From the NCBI RefSeq assembly GCF_016862795.1, contig NZ_BONQ01000010.1, positions 1 to 64,000 on the forward strand: 64,000 nucleotides of DNA, written 5' to 3'. A program made the position numbers and the translations under genes. Shown in pieces: positions 33,711 to 42,950 of the stretch. Within the stretch, counting starts at the first letter, position 1; every line of letters begins with the position of its first letter. The notes below the pieces were generated by a model. That model was given only the letters and a program-made list of their open reading frames with translations, did not search any database and was not told where the DNA came from. The stretch comes from Dactylosporangium siamense (GTDB taxonomy: Bacteria > Actinomycetota > Actinomycetes > Mycobacteriales > Micromonosporaceae).

Positions 33711-35426
33711 TCAGTTGCCATCCACGGCCCACACCTGGAACGTCGGGCCGTCCGTGGGCACCTCCGCCGCTCCCCCGTAAACGTTGACGGAGGACTCGAG
33801 GCCGGCGATGCGCAGCGGCGCACCGGCCGCCCGCCGGGCCACCACCAGCAGCCGCTCGTCCGCGGTCTCCCGCCAGAACGCGATGGTGTCGGCGTCGGCG
33901 TGTGCGAGGCGCAGCCCGCCGTGCCGCAGCGCCGGGTGGGCGCGGCGCAGCCGCAGCAGCGCCCGGTACCGGGCCAGCGTCGGCCGGTGCCAGCTGGGCT
34001 CGTCGTGCCACGGCATGGCGCGCCGGGCCTCCTCGCCCCGCGCGCCGGTGAGGCCGAGCTCGTCACCGGCGAACACCAGCGGCACGCCGGGCAGGGTCGC
34101 GAGCAGCCCCGCGGCCACCTCGACCCGGTCCGGGTCGCCCACGACGGTGCGGATCCGGGCCGTGTCGTGGGTGCCCAGCGCCGTCCACGAGTGCGTCCAC
34201 GACCGCCACGACATGCCCGCCGCGGCGGAGCGCATCGAGCGCACCACGGCGTCGCCACCGCGGGCCGGCACGCCGCCCGGGACGCCGAGGAAGTCCGGCA
34301 GCGCCAGATCGGCCGCGCGCAGCCAGGTCCACAGTGGACGGGTGAACCCGGCGTAGTTCATCGTGCCCTGCCAGCCGTCGACGTCCAGGTCGCTGCCGGC
34401 GCTGTGGGAGTGCTCGGCGACGAGCATCGCGTCGGGGCGCACGTCGCGGACGGCCCGGGCGACGAGCCGGGACACCTCGTGGGTGAGGTCGTCGGTGCCG
34501 TGCCGGCCGGTCATGTTGGCCACGTCGACGCGCCATCCGTCGAGGTGCTCGAGCCACCGCTGCAGCGGGTCGACGAACGCCTTGCGCAGCCCGGTGGAGT
34601 TCCAGTTGAGCTTCGGCAGGCTCGGCACCCCGAGCCAGGCGGCGTACCCGCCGTCCGGCGAGCGGTAGTAACGGTCCTGCGCGGCCGGATCCAGGAACCA
34701 CTCGTGCCCGTCGCCGGTGTGGTTCGTGGTGATGTCGCCGATGAGCCGCATGCCGCGGTCGTGCAGGGCGTCGGCGAGCCGGGCGAGGGCCGCGTCGCCG
34801 CCCAGCAGCGGATCGACGGCGTCGAAGGTGGACGCGTCGTAGCGGTGGTTGGAGCCGGCCGGGAAGAACGGCGTCAGGTAGACGGTGTCGGCGCCGAGGG
34901 ATTGGATGTGGTCCAGCCGGCCGATGATGCCGTCGAGGTCACCGCCGTACACTTGCCGGCCGGTGAGCTCGCCGCGGCCGGCGACGGGGGCGTCCCAGCC
35001 GCACGGGACCGCCCAGGAGGGCAGCGCCCGCTCGGCGTAGGCGGGCGACCGGGCGAACCGGTCGGGGAAGATCTGGTAGACGCACGCGTCCCGGATCCAG
35101 GCGGGCGGCGCGGGGTGCGCCACCAGCCGGAAGTCCGTGGCGTCGGAGATCTCGTGGTCGGCGGGGCCGGCCGCGCTGTACCAGCGGTCCCCGACCAGGA
35201 AGCGGTACGGAGTGACCGGGTTGCGCACGGGAACGGCCGCCCGCCACCACAGCTCGTCGCCGCGGCGCTCGGGCACCGCCTCGCTGAACCGCGGCTCACC
35301 GTCCACAAGGGACCTGACGTGCACCCGTGAGACGCCCGGCGACGTCCGCAGCACCACGTCGACGTCGGTGCCCAGGACGGGCGCCTGGTCAGGCACGTGC
35401 AGGGCGGACCCGTCATGGTGGATCAT
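33711..35426 (-). CDS. Cytoplasmic GH13 neopullulanase/cyclomaltodextrinase-like enzyme
   Basis: A 571-aa protein with no signal peptide. An N-terminal beta domain (about 1-110: VPDQAPVLGTDVDVVLRTSP) precedes the (beta/alpha)8 barrel. GH13 regions are I DITTNHTGD, II GWRVDVANM (nucleophile Asp), III LVAEHSHS (acid/base Glu) and IV LGTHDTARI. It should hydrolyse imported maltodextrins, cyclodextrins or pullulan fragments. The start overlaps the malG stop (ATGA), so it is the fourth cistron of the malEFG operon. Confidence 0.9.
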   Translation of the reverse strand: MIHHDGSALHVPDQAPVLGTDVDVVLRTSPGVSRVHVRSLVDGEPRFSEAVPERRGDELWWRAAVPVRNPVTPYRFLVGDRWYSAAGPADHEISDATDFRLVAHPAPPAWIRDACVYQIFPDRFARSPAYAERALPSWAVPCGWDAPVAGRGELTGRQVYGGDLDGIIGRLDHIQSLGADTVYLTPFFPAGSNHRYDASTFDAVDPLLGGDAALARLADALHDRGMRLIGDITTNHTGDGHEWFLDPAAQDRYYRSPDGGYAAWLGVPSLPKLNWNSTGLRKAFVDPLQRWLEHLDGWRVDVANMTGRHGTDDLTHEVSRLVARAVRDVRPDAMLVAEHSHSAGSDLDVDGWQGTMNYAGFTRPLWTWLRAADLALPDFLGVPGGVPARGGDAVVRSMRSAAAGMSWRSWTHSWTALGTHDTARIRTVVGDPDRVEVAAGLLATLPGVPLVFAGDELGLTGARGEEARRAMPWHDEPSWHRPTLARYRALLRLRRAHPALRHGGLRLAHADADTIAFWRETADERLLVVARRAAGAPLRIAGLESSVNVYGGAAEVPTDGPTFQVWAVDGN

Positions 35427-36301
35427 CCCTTCACCGCCCCGGCGGTCAGCCCCGACACGATGTACCGCTGCAGCGACTGGAACACCAGCACCGTCGGGAT
35501 CGCGGTCAGCAGCGACCCGGCGCAGAACATCCCGAAGTTCGCGTTGCGCTGGCCGGCGATGAGGCCGTAGAGGCCGACAGCGAGGGTTTTCGAGTCGTCG
35601 GAGCGCAGGAACACGTTGGCGAGCAGGACCTCGTTGATGGTGCCGATGAAGCCGAGCAGCGCGGTGACCGCGAGGATCGGGGCGATCAGCGGCAGCGTGA
35701 TCCGGAAGAACGTCTGCGCGTGGGTCGCGCCGTCCATGACCGCGGACTCGTCCAGCTCGCGCGGGACGGTGTCGAGGAAGCCCTTCATCAGCCAGGTGCC
35801 GACGCCGAGGGCACCGCCGAGGTACAGCAGCATCAGCCCCCACGGGCTGTCCAGCCCGAACGACGGGTAGAAGTCGCCGATCCCGGCGAACAGCAGGTAG
35901 ATCGTGACGACGGCGAGGAACTGCGGGAACATCTGGATGAGCAGCAGCGCCATCAGCCCGACCCGGCGGCCGGCGAAGCGCATCCGGGAGAAGGCGTAGG
36001 CGGCGAGCACCGACAGGAACACCCCCACGGCCGAGGCGGTCAGCGCGATGACGACGGAGTTGACGTACCAGCGGCTGAACGCCGTCCTGGTGAACAGGTC
36101 GATGAAGTTGGCGGTGCTGGCGCCGGTCGGGTAGAGCTCGGTCGAGCTGAGCGAGCCGACCGGGTTGAACGCCGCGGACACCACGAACACGATCGGGAAG
36201 AGCGAGAACACCACGGCCGCGATCCCGGCCAGGTGACGCCAGCCCATCTGACGCATCCACTTCCCCACACCGGCTCGTTCGCTGCGCTTCGGAACGCTCA
36301 T
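35423..36301 (-). CDS. malG: Maltodextrin ABC transporter permease (MalG type)
   Basis: A 292-aa inner-membrane permease with six hydrophobic helices. The EAA loop contacting the ATPase is ELDESAVMDGATHAQTFFRI. It ends in the typical GLTAGAVKG tail. It pairs with MalF to move maltose/maltodextrins delivered by MalE. No ATPase gene is present, as usual for actinomycete sugar ABC systems that share a distant MsiK. ATGA coupling on both sides. Confidence 0.9.
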   Translation of the reverse strand: MSVPKRSERAGVGKWMRQMGWRHLAGIAAVVFSLFPIVFVVSAAFNPVGSLSSTELYPTGASTANFIDLFTRTAFSRWYVNSVVIALTASAVGVFLSVLAAYAFSRMRFAGRRVGLMALLLIQMFPQFLAVVTIYLLFAGIGDFYPSFGLDSPWGLMLLYLGGALGVGTWLMKGFLDTVPRELDESAVMDGATHAQTFFRITLPLIAPILAVTALLGFIGTINEVLLANVFLRSDDSKTLAVGLYGLIAGQRNANFGMFCAGSLLTAIPTVLVFQSLQRYIVSGLTAGAVKG

Positions 36302-37830
36302 GAGTACACCTCCTCCTGCTTGCGACTGCGGCGGAACCCGATCACGGACACGAGCGCGACGATGGCGAAGATGTAGACCGAGATCGCCGCGGCGAACCCG
36401 AACTGGGCGCCGGAGCCGCCGAACGCCAGCCGGTAGGTGTAGGTGATGAGCAGGTCCGTGGCGCCGACGCTGGAGTCGTCGGGCGGGAACGGGCCGCCCT
36501 CGGTGGTCAGGTAGATCGCGTTGAAGTTGTTGAAGTTGAACGCGAACGAGGCGATGAGCAGCGGGGTCAGCGCGACCAGCAGCAGCGGCAGGGTGACCTG
36601 TTTGAAGCGCTGCCACATCGAGGCGCCGTCGATCGTGGCGGCCTCCGTCATCTCCTTCGGGATGGCCTGTAGCGCGCCCGTGGCGACCAGGAACATGTAG
36701 GGGTAGCCCATCCACAGCTGCACGAGGATGACCGCGAGCCGGGCCGTCGCCGGCTGGCCGAACCAGTCGACGTCGAGGCCGAAGAGCCGGTTGATCAGCC
36801 CGAACTGCTGGTTGAACAGGTCCCGCCAGACGAGCAGCATCGCGAAGCCCGGCATCGCGTAGGGCAGGACCAGCAGCACCCGGTAGACGCTGCGGCCCCG
36901 CAACCGGTCGGCGTTGAGCGCGATCGCGCAGCCGAGCCCGAGGCCGAACGTGACGAGCACCGAGCCGATCGCGAACGCGAAGTTCCACAGCAGGGTCTGC
37001 AGGAAGTGCCCGGAGATGCGGGAATCGGTCAGGACCCGGGTGAAGTTGCTGAAGCCGACGGACACCTTCCAGCCCTGCGGGAGCCGCTCGCCGTCGGCGG
37101 CGACGAAGCCGCCGGCGTCGTTGTCGGCCGTCCACTGCTTGCCGGTGCCGCGGTCGGTGACGCAGTCGCAGCCGCCGTCGTAGAACTGGGTGGCCTGGCC
37201 GTTGTACGCGCGGGTGAGGCCGGACGCGCGGACCGCGCCCTCGCCGGTCGGCACGCTGAACGCGAGGATGTCGTCGTTGCGCAGGTTGGCCTCGCCGAGG
37301 CTCAGCAGGGTGTAGCCGTCGGCCTCGACGACCTTGCCACCGGCGACGGTGAACTGCGCCGGGTGCAGGCCGTCGCCGTCGCCGACGAACGTGGCGCCGG
37401 TCTTGTCGACCAGCAGGAAGACGATGGCGCCCTCCCGGGTGGCGACGGCGAGGTCGTACTCCATGGAACCCGGGACCTGCTTCACCGACGCACCCTGCAC
37501 GGCGATGATCGCCTCGGCCTTGCTGCCGCGGTGCCCGTCGCCGTAGTTGGTGAAGGCGGTGCTGGCCGTGTAGAGCACCGGCACGACCTGGAACGCGAGC
37601 AGGAAGATGGTGCCGGGCACGAGGTACTTGGCCGCGATGTGCCGCGGGGTCAGGTAGATGTAGAAGAGCAGTGCGGTGGTCGCGGCGAGCACCGCGAGCC
37701 AGCCCCAGGCGTGGGCGCCGACCAGCGGGAGGGCGGCCGCGATCGCCAGCGCCAGCCCGGCGCCGAGCAGGGCGATCTTGATGGTGGGGCCGGCGAGCGA
37801 GCCGCCTTCCCGCTGAGTCGTCGTCTTCAT
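36298..37830 (-). CDS. malF: Maltodextrin ABC transporter permease (MalF type)
   Basis: A 510-aa permease. Three N-terminal helices and a large extracytoplasmic insertion (about residues 100-280) precede the ABC core, like the MalF P2 loop that contacts the binding protein. The EAA loop is EMTEAATIDGASMWQRFKQV. It follows malE by only 2 bp and overlaps malG by 4. Confidence 0.9.
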   Translation of the reverse strand: MKTTTQREGGSLAGPTIKIALLGAGLALAIAAALPLVGAHAWGWLAVLAATTALLFYIYLTPRHIAAKYLVPGTIFLLAFQVVPVLYTASTAFTNYGDGHRGSKAEAIIAVQGASVKQVPGSMEYDLAVATREGAIVFLLVDKTGATFVGDGDGLHPAQFTVAGGKVVEADGYTLLSLGEANLRNDDILAFSVPTGEGAVRASGLTRAYNGQATQFYDGGCDCVTDRGTGKQWTADNDAGGFVAADGERLPQGWKVSVGFSNFTRVLTDSRISGHFLQTLLWNFAFAIGSVLVTFGLGLGCAIALNADRLRGRSVYRVLLVLPYAMPGFAMLLVWRDLFNQQFGLINRLFGLDVDWFGQPATARLAVILVQLWMGYPYMFLVATGALQAIPKEMTEAATIDGASMWQRFKQVTLPLLLVALTPLLIASFAFNFNNFNAIYLTTEGGPFPPDDSSVGATDLLITYTYRLAFGGSGAQFGFAAAISVYIFAIVALVSVIGFRRSRKQEEVYS

Positions 37831-37832
37831 GG

Positions 37833-39080
37833 TTACTTGTTGATCGCTTCGGTGATCGCCTTGCCGGCGGCCGCGAGGGTCGTCTGCACATCGGCGCCGC
37901 CGATGATCGCCGCCTCGGCCTTGCCGAACGGGTCCCAGACCGCGGCCATGGCCGGGATCGCGGGGAGCACGGCGCCGCCCTTGCCGGCGTCCAGCCACTT
38001 CTGGATGTCCGCGTCGCTGCCCTTGACCTGGTCGAGCGCGGCGACGAGCGCCGGCGGCCGCGGGTTGGCCTGGTACAGCGCCACCTGCAGGTCGGGCTTG
38101 GTCAGGTAGTTGGTGATGAACTCGTTCGCGAGGGCCTTGCTCTTGCCCTTGGAAGCGACGTAGAACGCCTGCACACCGACGAACGGCTGGGCGGGCTTGC
38201 CGCCGGCGAACGCCGGGATCGGGGTGATGTCGTACTTGACGCCGGCCTTCTTGATGTCGGCGACGGCCCAGGGGCCGGAGATGAGGAACGCGGTCTTGCC
38301 GCCGGTGAAGGTGGGGATGGCGTTGTCGCCGGTGATGGAGCGGGTCAGCGCGCCGCTGCCCTTCTCACCGAGCGCGGCGATCTTCTTGAACGCCTCGACC
38401 GAGGCGGGCTTGTCCACGCCCAGGTCGGCGGGGTCGTAGTCGCCGTTGGCCTTCTGGCCGAAGAGGTAGCCGCCGGCCGAGGCGTACAGCGGGTACGCGT
38501 GGTACGCGTCGCCGGTGGTGCCGACCTGCAGCGACATGATGTTGGTGACCTTGCCGGCCGTTTTCAGCGTCTGCCCGGCCTTGACCAGGTCCTCGATCGA
38601 CGCGGGCGCGGTGGGCGCCAGATCCGTGTTGCGGATCAGGGCGAGGTTCTCGATCGCGTAGGGGACGCCGTAGAGCTGGCCGTTGAAGGTGACGGCCTTG
38701 ACCGCGACCTCGGCGAACGCGGACTTCTGCGCGTCCGGCAGCTGCACCGGGTCGATCGCGCCGTTCTGGACCAGGTTGCCGATCCAGTCGTGCGCGCCGA
38801 CGACGATGTCCGGGCCCTTGCCGGACTGCGACGCGGTGACGAAGTTCGTCTGCAGGTCCTTGGAGATCGCCTGGACCTCGACGGTGACGCCGTTGTCCTT
38901 GCCGAACTTCTCGGCGAACGGCTTCAGCGCCGCGGAGCGCTGGTCGTCGGCCCAGATGGTGAGGGTGCCGCCGGCGGCCTTCGACGCGGTGGACGACGCG
39001 GGCGTGGCGTCGGAACCGCAGGCGGTGAGTGCCAACGACAGAGCCGCAAGGGTGACGACACCCGTGATGCGGATGCGCAT
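37833..39080 (-). CDS. malE: Maltose/maltodextrin-binding lipoprotein (MalE type)
   Basis: A 415-aa protein. The signal peptide has a lipobox (LSLALTACGSD; Cys about 21). The fold is the maltodextrin cluster of solute-binding proteins (GTLTIWADDQRSAALKPFAE; GPDIVVGAHDWIGNLVQNGA; TAFLISGPWAVADIKKAGV). It captures maltodextrins outside the membrane for MalFG. It is the first gene of malEFG-GH13, preceded by AGGAG 7 bases before the ATG and divergent from the LacI gene over 292 bp. Confidence 0.92.
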   Translation of the reverse strand: MRIRITGVVTLAALSLALTACGSDATPASSTASKAAGGTLTIWADDQRSAALKPFAEKFGKDNGVTVEVQAISKDLQTNFVTASQSGKGPDIVVGAHDWIGNLVQNGAIDPVQLPDAQKSAFAEVAVKAVTFNGQLYGVPYAIENLALIRNTDLAPTAPASIEDLVKAGQTLKTAGKVTNIMSLQVGTTGDAYHAYPLYASAGGYLFGQKANGDYDPADLGVDKPASVEAFKKIAALGEKGSGALTRSITGDNAIPTFTGGKTAFLISGPWAVADIKKAGVKYDITPIPAFAGGKPAQPFVGVQAFYVASKGKSKALANEFITNYLTKPDLQVALYQANPRPPALVAALDQVKGSDADIQKWLDAGKGGAVLPAIPAMAAVWDPFGKAEAAIIGGADVQTTLAAAGKAITEAINK

Positions 39081-39296
39081 GGGGGTTCTCCTGTTCGGGG
39101 CAGGGGTGTGCCTCAACCGCCCGCTGAGGGGCGGAAGGCGAAAAAGGGTGTGGGGTGGTGCGCGGCGTCCTTGCGCAACCACTGACGTGGTCTTGCGGAG
39201 CCACGGAAATGCCGGAACTGAGCGAAAAGCGGGGTGTGAGGCGGACGGGTGCCGGGTCGCGATTCCTACGACACCCGTGCGCCGTGGCCGAACGCT

Positions 39297-39366
39297 AGCA
39301 AGACCTTGCTGTTAATGAAAGACCTTGCATCGACCTTTCACAAACGGCGGTTCGATGCTTTACAGT
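39297..39366. promoter_or_regulatory. malE/LacI divergent control region with CTTGCA operators
   Basis: AGCAAG-AC-CTTGCT (39297-39310) is a near-perfect palindrome and AAAGACCTTGCA (39318-39329) a second half-similar site. They match the CTTGCAA motifs at 52613-52762. For the LacI gene, TTTCAC (39336) and TTTACA/TACAGT (39359-39366) can serve as -35/-10, placing transcription almost at its ATG. The rest of the 39081-39296 gap shows no gene. Confidence 0.6.
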
Positions 39367-39372
39367 CGGCCT

Positions 39373-40386
39373 ATGTCCACCGAGCCACCCCGTGCCCGGC
39401 TCGCTGACATCGCCCGGCAGGCGGAGGTCAGCGAGGCGACGGTGTCCCGCGTGCTCAACAACCGCGCCGGCGTCAGCGCGGACACGCGGCAGGCCGTCCT
39501 CACCGCGCTCGACGTGCTCGGCTACGAGCGCCCCGAGCGGCTGCGCAAGCGCAGCGCGGGCCTCGTCGGACTGGTCACGCCCGAGCTGGAGAACCCCATC
39601 TTCCCGCTCTTCGCCCAGATCATCGAGTCGTCGCTGGCCCAGCACGGCTTCACGCCGGTGCTGTGCACGCAGACCCCGGGCGGCGTGACCGAGGACGAGT
39701 ATGTCGAGATGCTGCTGGACCGGTCCGTCGCCGGGATCATCTTCATCTCGGGCCTGCACGCCGACACCACGGCGGACCACGACCGCTACCGCAAGCTGAT
39801 CGACCGGCCCCTGCCGATCGTGATGATCACCGGCTACGTCGCGGGTCTCGACGCCCCCTGCATCTCCTGCGACGACCGACTCGCCAGCCAGACCGCGGTG
39901 GACCACCTCGCCTCGCTCGGCCACACCCGCATCGGCCTCATCTCGGGCCCCGACCGTTTCCTGCCGGTGCAGCGCAAGCTCACCGGCTACCGCGCGGCGA
40001 TGCAGCGCCACGGGCTCGACGAGATGGTCGAGCTGTCCCTCTTCGGCGTCGAGGGCGGCGCCGCGGCCGCGGACCGGCTCATCGCGCGCGGCGCGACCGG
40101 CCTCGTCTGCGGCTCGGACCTCATGGCGCTCGGCGCGGTCCGGGCCGCCCGCGCCCGCGGTCTCTCGGTGCCGAGGGACGTCTCCGTCGTCGGCTACGAC
40201 GACTCGCTGCTCATCGCCTTCACCGACCCGCCGCTGACCACGCTGCGGCAGCCGGTCCGGGCGATGTCCAACGCCGCGGTGCGCGCCCTCGTCGACACCA
40301 TCAACGGGCAGCCGACCCCCCATTCGGAGTACCTGTTCAATCCGGAGCTCGTGGTCCGCGGCTCCACGGGCATCGTCGCCCGCTGA
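39373..40386 (+). CDS. LacI-family repressor of the maltodextrin genes (MalR type)
   Basis: A 337-aa protein with an N-terminal HTH ([22 protein letters not shown]) and hinge followed by a periplasmic-binding-like sugar domain ([50 protein letters not shown]). It is placed between malE (divergent) and a GH13 glucosidase (same strand), the layout of actinomycete MalR/AglR regulators that respond to maltose. It probably binds the CTTGCA palindromes here and at 52.6 kb (inference). Confidence 0.92.
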   Translation: MSTEPPRARLADIARQAEVSEATVSRVLNNRAGVSADTRQAVLTALDVLGYERPERLRKRSAGLVGLVTPELENPIFPLFAQIIESSLAQHGFTPVLCTQTPGGVTEDEYVEMLLDRSVAGIIFISGLHADTTADHDRYRKLIDRPLPIVMITGYVAGLDAPCISCDDRLASQTAVDHLASLGHTRIGLISGPDRFLPVQRKLTGYRAAMQRHGLDEMVELSLFGVEGGAAAADRLIARGATGLVCGSDLMALGAVRAARARGLSVPRDVSVVGYDDSLLIAFTDPPLTTLRQPVRAMSNAAVRALVDTINGQPTPHSEYLFNPELVVRGSTGIVAR

Positions 40387-40424
40387 ACTTCCCCCACTTT
40401 TTTCGCGTAAGGGATTCCTTCACC

Positions 40425-41939
40425 GTGCCTTCTTCCAACTGGTGGCGCACCGCGGCCATCTACGAGATCTACGTGCGCAGCTTCGCCGACGGCAACGGCG
40501 ACGGTGAGGGCGACCTCATCGGGCTGCGGGAACGCCTGCCATACCTCAAGGACCTCGGCGTCGACGCGATCTGGCTGACGCCGTTCTTCCGCTCCCCCAT
40601 GATCGACGGCGGCTACGACGTCGCCGACTACCGCGACGTGGACCCGATGTTCGGCACCCTGGCCGACTTCGACGCGATGCTCGCCGCGGCGCACGCCCTG
40701 GACATCCGGGTCATCGTCGACATCGTGCCCAACCACACGTCGTCGCAGCACGCCTGGTTCGCCGAGGCGCTGGCCGCACCGCCCGGGTCCCTGGCCCGCG
40801 ACCGGTACATCTTCCGGCCCGCCACCGAGGAACCGCCGAACGACTGGGAGTCCATCTTCGGCGGCCGGGCCTGGACCCGCACCCCCGACGGCGAGTGGTA
40901 CCTGCACCTGTTCGACCCGGCCCAGCCCGACCTCAACTGGGACAACGCCGACGTGCGCGCCGAGTTCGAGTCGGTGCTGCGGTTCTGGCTGGACCGCGGC
41001 GTCGACGGCTTCCGCGTCGACGTCGCCCACGGCATGGTGAAGGAGGCCGGCCTGCCGTCCGTCGGGCACCCGCAGCAGATCGGGCTGCTCGGCCGCGAGC
41101 CGCTGCCGTACTTCGACCAGGACGGCGTCCACGAGATCTACCGTGCGTGGCGCAAGATCCTCGACTCCTACCCCGGTGACCGGATGGCGGTCGCGGAGGC
41201 GTGGGCGTCGACCCCGCGGCGGCTGGCCCGCTACGTCGCCCCCGACGAGCTGCACCAGGCGTTCAACTTCGACTTCCTCGCCGCACCGTGGTCCGCGGCC
41301 GAGCTGCGCGCGACGGTCGACGCGTGCATCGAGGCCGCCGACAGCGTCGGCGCGCCGACCACGTGGGTGCTGTCCAACCACGACAAGGCCCGCCACGTCA
41401 CCCGCTTCGGCTCGTCGTCGGTGGCCCGCGCCGCCGCGCTGCTCATGCTGGCACTGCCCGGCGCGGTCTACCTGTACCAGGGCGAGGAGCTCGGCCTGCC
41501 CGAGGTGCTGGACCTGCCCGACGACGCCCGCCAGGACCCGGTGTGGCACCGCTCCGGCGGCACCGATCCCGGCCGGGACGGGTGCCGGGTGCCGCTGCCG
41601 TGGATCGCGGACGCGCCCGCCTACGGCTTCTCCGCCACCGGCCGCTCGTGGCTGCCGCAGCCGGACTGGTCGGGCCTGGCCGTGTCCGCGCAGCTCGGTG
41701 TGCCGACGTCGGTCCTGGAGTTGTACCGGGAAGCCCTGCGGCTGCGCCGCACCTTCAACGGCCCGCTGGCGTGGCACCCCTCCCCCGCCGACGTGCTGGA
41801 CTTCCAGCGCGGCGACCTGCGGTGCGTGGTCAACCTGTCCAGTGTTCCCGTCCCGGTCCCGGCGGGCGAGGTGCTGCTGTCCAGCGCGGACCTGGCCGGT
41901 GGCCTCCTGCCGCCGGACGCGGCGGTCTGGGTGCGGTGA
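40425..41939 (+). CDS. Cytoplasmic GH13 alpha-glucosidase / oligo-1,6-glucosidase
   Basis: A 504-aa protein with no signal peptide. [20 protein letters not shown] is the classic opening. Regions are [33 protein letters not shown] and [12 protein letters not shown]. It liberates glucose from short maltodextrins. It lies 38 bp after the LacI gene and is probably co-transcribed with it. The GTG at 40425 starts the conserved N-terminus; an upstream AAGGG is 11 bases away. It ends at a strong hairpin. Confidence 0.9.
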   Translation: MPSSNWWRTAAIYEIYVRSFADGNGDGEGDLIGLRERLPYLKDLGVDAIWLTPFFRSPMIDGGYDVADYRDVDPMFGTLADFDAMLAAAHALDIRVIVDIVPNHTSSQHAWFAEALAAPPGSLARDRYIFRPATEEPPNDWESIFGGRAWTRTPDGEWYLHLFDPAQPDLNWDNADVRAEFESVLRFWLDRGVDGFRVDVAHGMVKEAGLPSVGHPQQIGLLGREPLPYFDQDGVHEIYRAWRKILDSYPGDRMAVAEAWASTPRRLARYVAPDELHQAFNFDFLAAPWSAAELRATVDACIEAADSVGAPTTWVLSNHDKARHVTRFGSSSVARAAALLMLALPGAVYLYQGEELGLPEVLDLPDDARQDPVWHRSGGTDPGRDGCRVPLPWIADAPAYGFSATGRSWLPQPDWSGLAVSAQLGVPTSVLELYREALRLRRTFNGPLAWHPSPADVLDFQRGDLRCVVNLSSVPVPVPAGEVLLSSADLAGGLLPPDAAVWVR

Positions 41940-41947
41940 CGGTGCGA

Positions 41948-41979
41948 CCCGGATGCCCGCCGGTCGGAGGGCATCCGGG
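41948..41979 (+). terminator. Hairpin terminator after the alpha-glucosidase gene
   Basis: CCCGGATGCCC and GGGCATCCGGG form a perfect 11-bp stem around a 10-nt loop, 9 bp past the stop codon. Confidence 0.8.
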
Positions 41980-41992
41980 GGCACGGTTCGCA

Positions 41993-42008
41993 TATGCTCC
42001 CCGCCGTG
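41993..42008 (+). promoter_or_regulatory. Leaderless -10 element of module copy 1
   Basis: TATGCT (41993-41998) is followed by 7 nt and then GTG (42006). The string CGCATATGCTCC plus CGCCGTGCC is repeated at the second copy (44848-44867), which supports a conserved promoter with transcription starting at the GTG. Confidence 0.55.
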
Positions 42009-42947
42009 CCATTCCACGTCCCCGTCCCGGCGAGCGAGCCGGTCGAGCTCTTCCCCAGCCTGCGCGGCCTGGTGGCGGACGGCGAGCGGGGCGACTGGGC
42101 GGCCGTCATGGCGCACCTCGGCGGGCTGCCCGGCCTCGATGACTTCGTCGTCGCGTGCAGCCAGGTGGAGGGGCGCATCGCCGACCACGTGCTCGCGCGG
42201 GTGCCGGTCGGTGACCCGTCGTGGGGTGTGGCGCAGGCGATGCGGGCCGCGCGCATCACCGAGGAGGGCTGGAAGATCCGCGGCGACGGCTGGGCGCGCA
42301 CCGTGACCCCGCCGCAGTGGGCCGCGTTCCGCGAGCACCTCAACCGGGCCGAGCAGCTCCTCATCGACGTCACCGCCCGCGAGCCCCGGCTGGGGTACGC
42401 GTGGCTGGAGCGGATGACCACCTGCCAGGGCCTCTCGCTCGGCGCCGCCGAGGCCCGCCGGCGCTACGACCGGCTCAGTGCGCACGCCCCGCACACGTAC
42501 ATCGCCGGCTTCCGGCTCATGCAGCAGCTCCTGCCCAAATGGAGCGGATCGTGGGAGCAGGTGTCCGCGTTCGCCGCGGAACTGCTGCGGGTGACCCCGG
42601 CCGGGTCGATCGGGCTGCTGCCGGTGCTCGTCGCGCACCTGGAGCGGCACAGCGCCGCCGAGACCGACGCCGAGGCCGCCGCATACCTGCGCGACCCGGC
42701 CGTGGTCGCGGAGATCCACCTGGTCGCGGACCGCACGGTGCGGCACCCCGCGTTCCAGCCCGGCTACCGCGTCTACACCGCGCACGACTACTTCGCCATG
42801 CTGTTCTCCCTCATGGGCGACCACGCCGCCGCCGCGCCGCACTTCCGGGCGCTGCACGGGCGGCGCACCCCGTTCTGGGAGTGGTACTTCGGCGACGCCG
42901 GGGCCGCGTACGCCGGGCACCGGGACCGCGCGCTGGCAAGAGGCTGA
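42006..42947 (+). CDS. DUF4034-like protein, module copy 1
   Basis: A 313-aa soluble helical protein, about two-thirds identical by eye to the 44863 product. Conserved stretches are [51 protein letters not shown] and [20 protein letters not shown]. The C-terminal part resembles DUF4034 proteins as I remember them; function unknown. TPR-like helical repeats are suggested by its periodic LxxAE/LLxVTP segments. It precedes the M16-like gene by 3 bp. An in-frame ATG at 41994 is an alternative start, but GTG 42006 matches the conserved leaderless promoter. Confidence 0.6.
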   Translation: MPFHVPVPASEPVELFPSLRGLVADGERGDWAAVMAHLGGLPGLDDFVVACSQVEGRIADHVLARVPVGDPSWGVAQAMRAARITEEGWKIRGDGWARTVTPPQWAAFREHLNRAEQLLIDVTAREPRLGYAWLERMTTCQGLSLGAAEARRRYDRLSAHAPHTYIAGFRLMQQLLPKWSGSWEQVSAFAAELLRVTPAGSIGLLPVLVAHLERHSAAETDAEAAAYLRDPAVVAEIHLVADRTVRHPAFQPGYRVYTAHDYFAMLFSLMGDHAAAAPHFRALHGRRTPFWEWYFGDAGAAYAGHRDRALARG

Positions 42948-42950
42948 ACC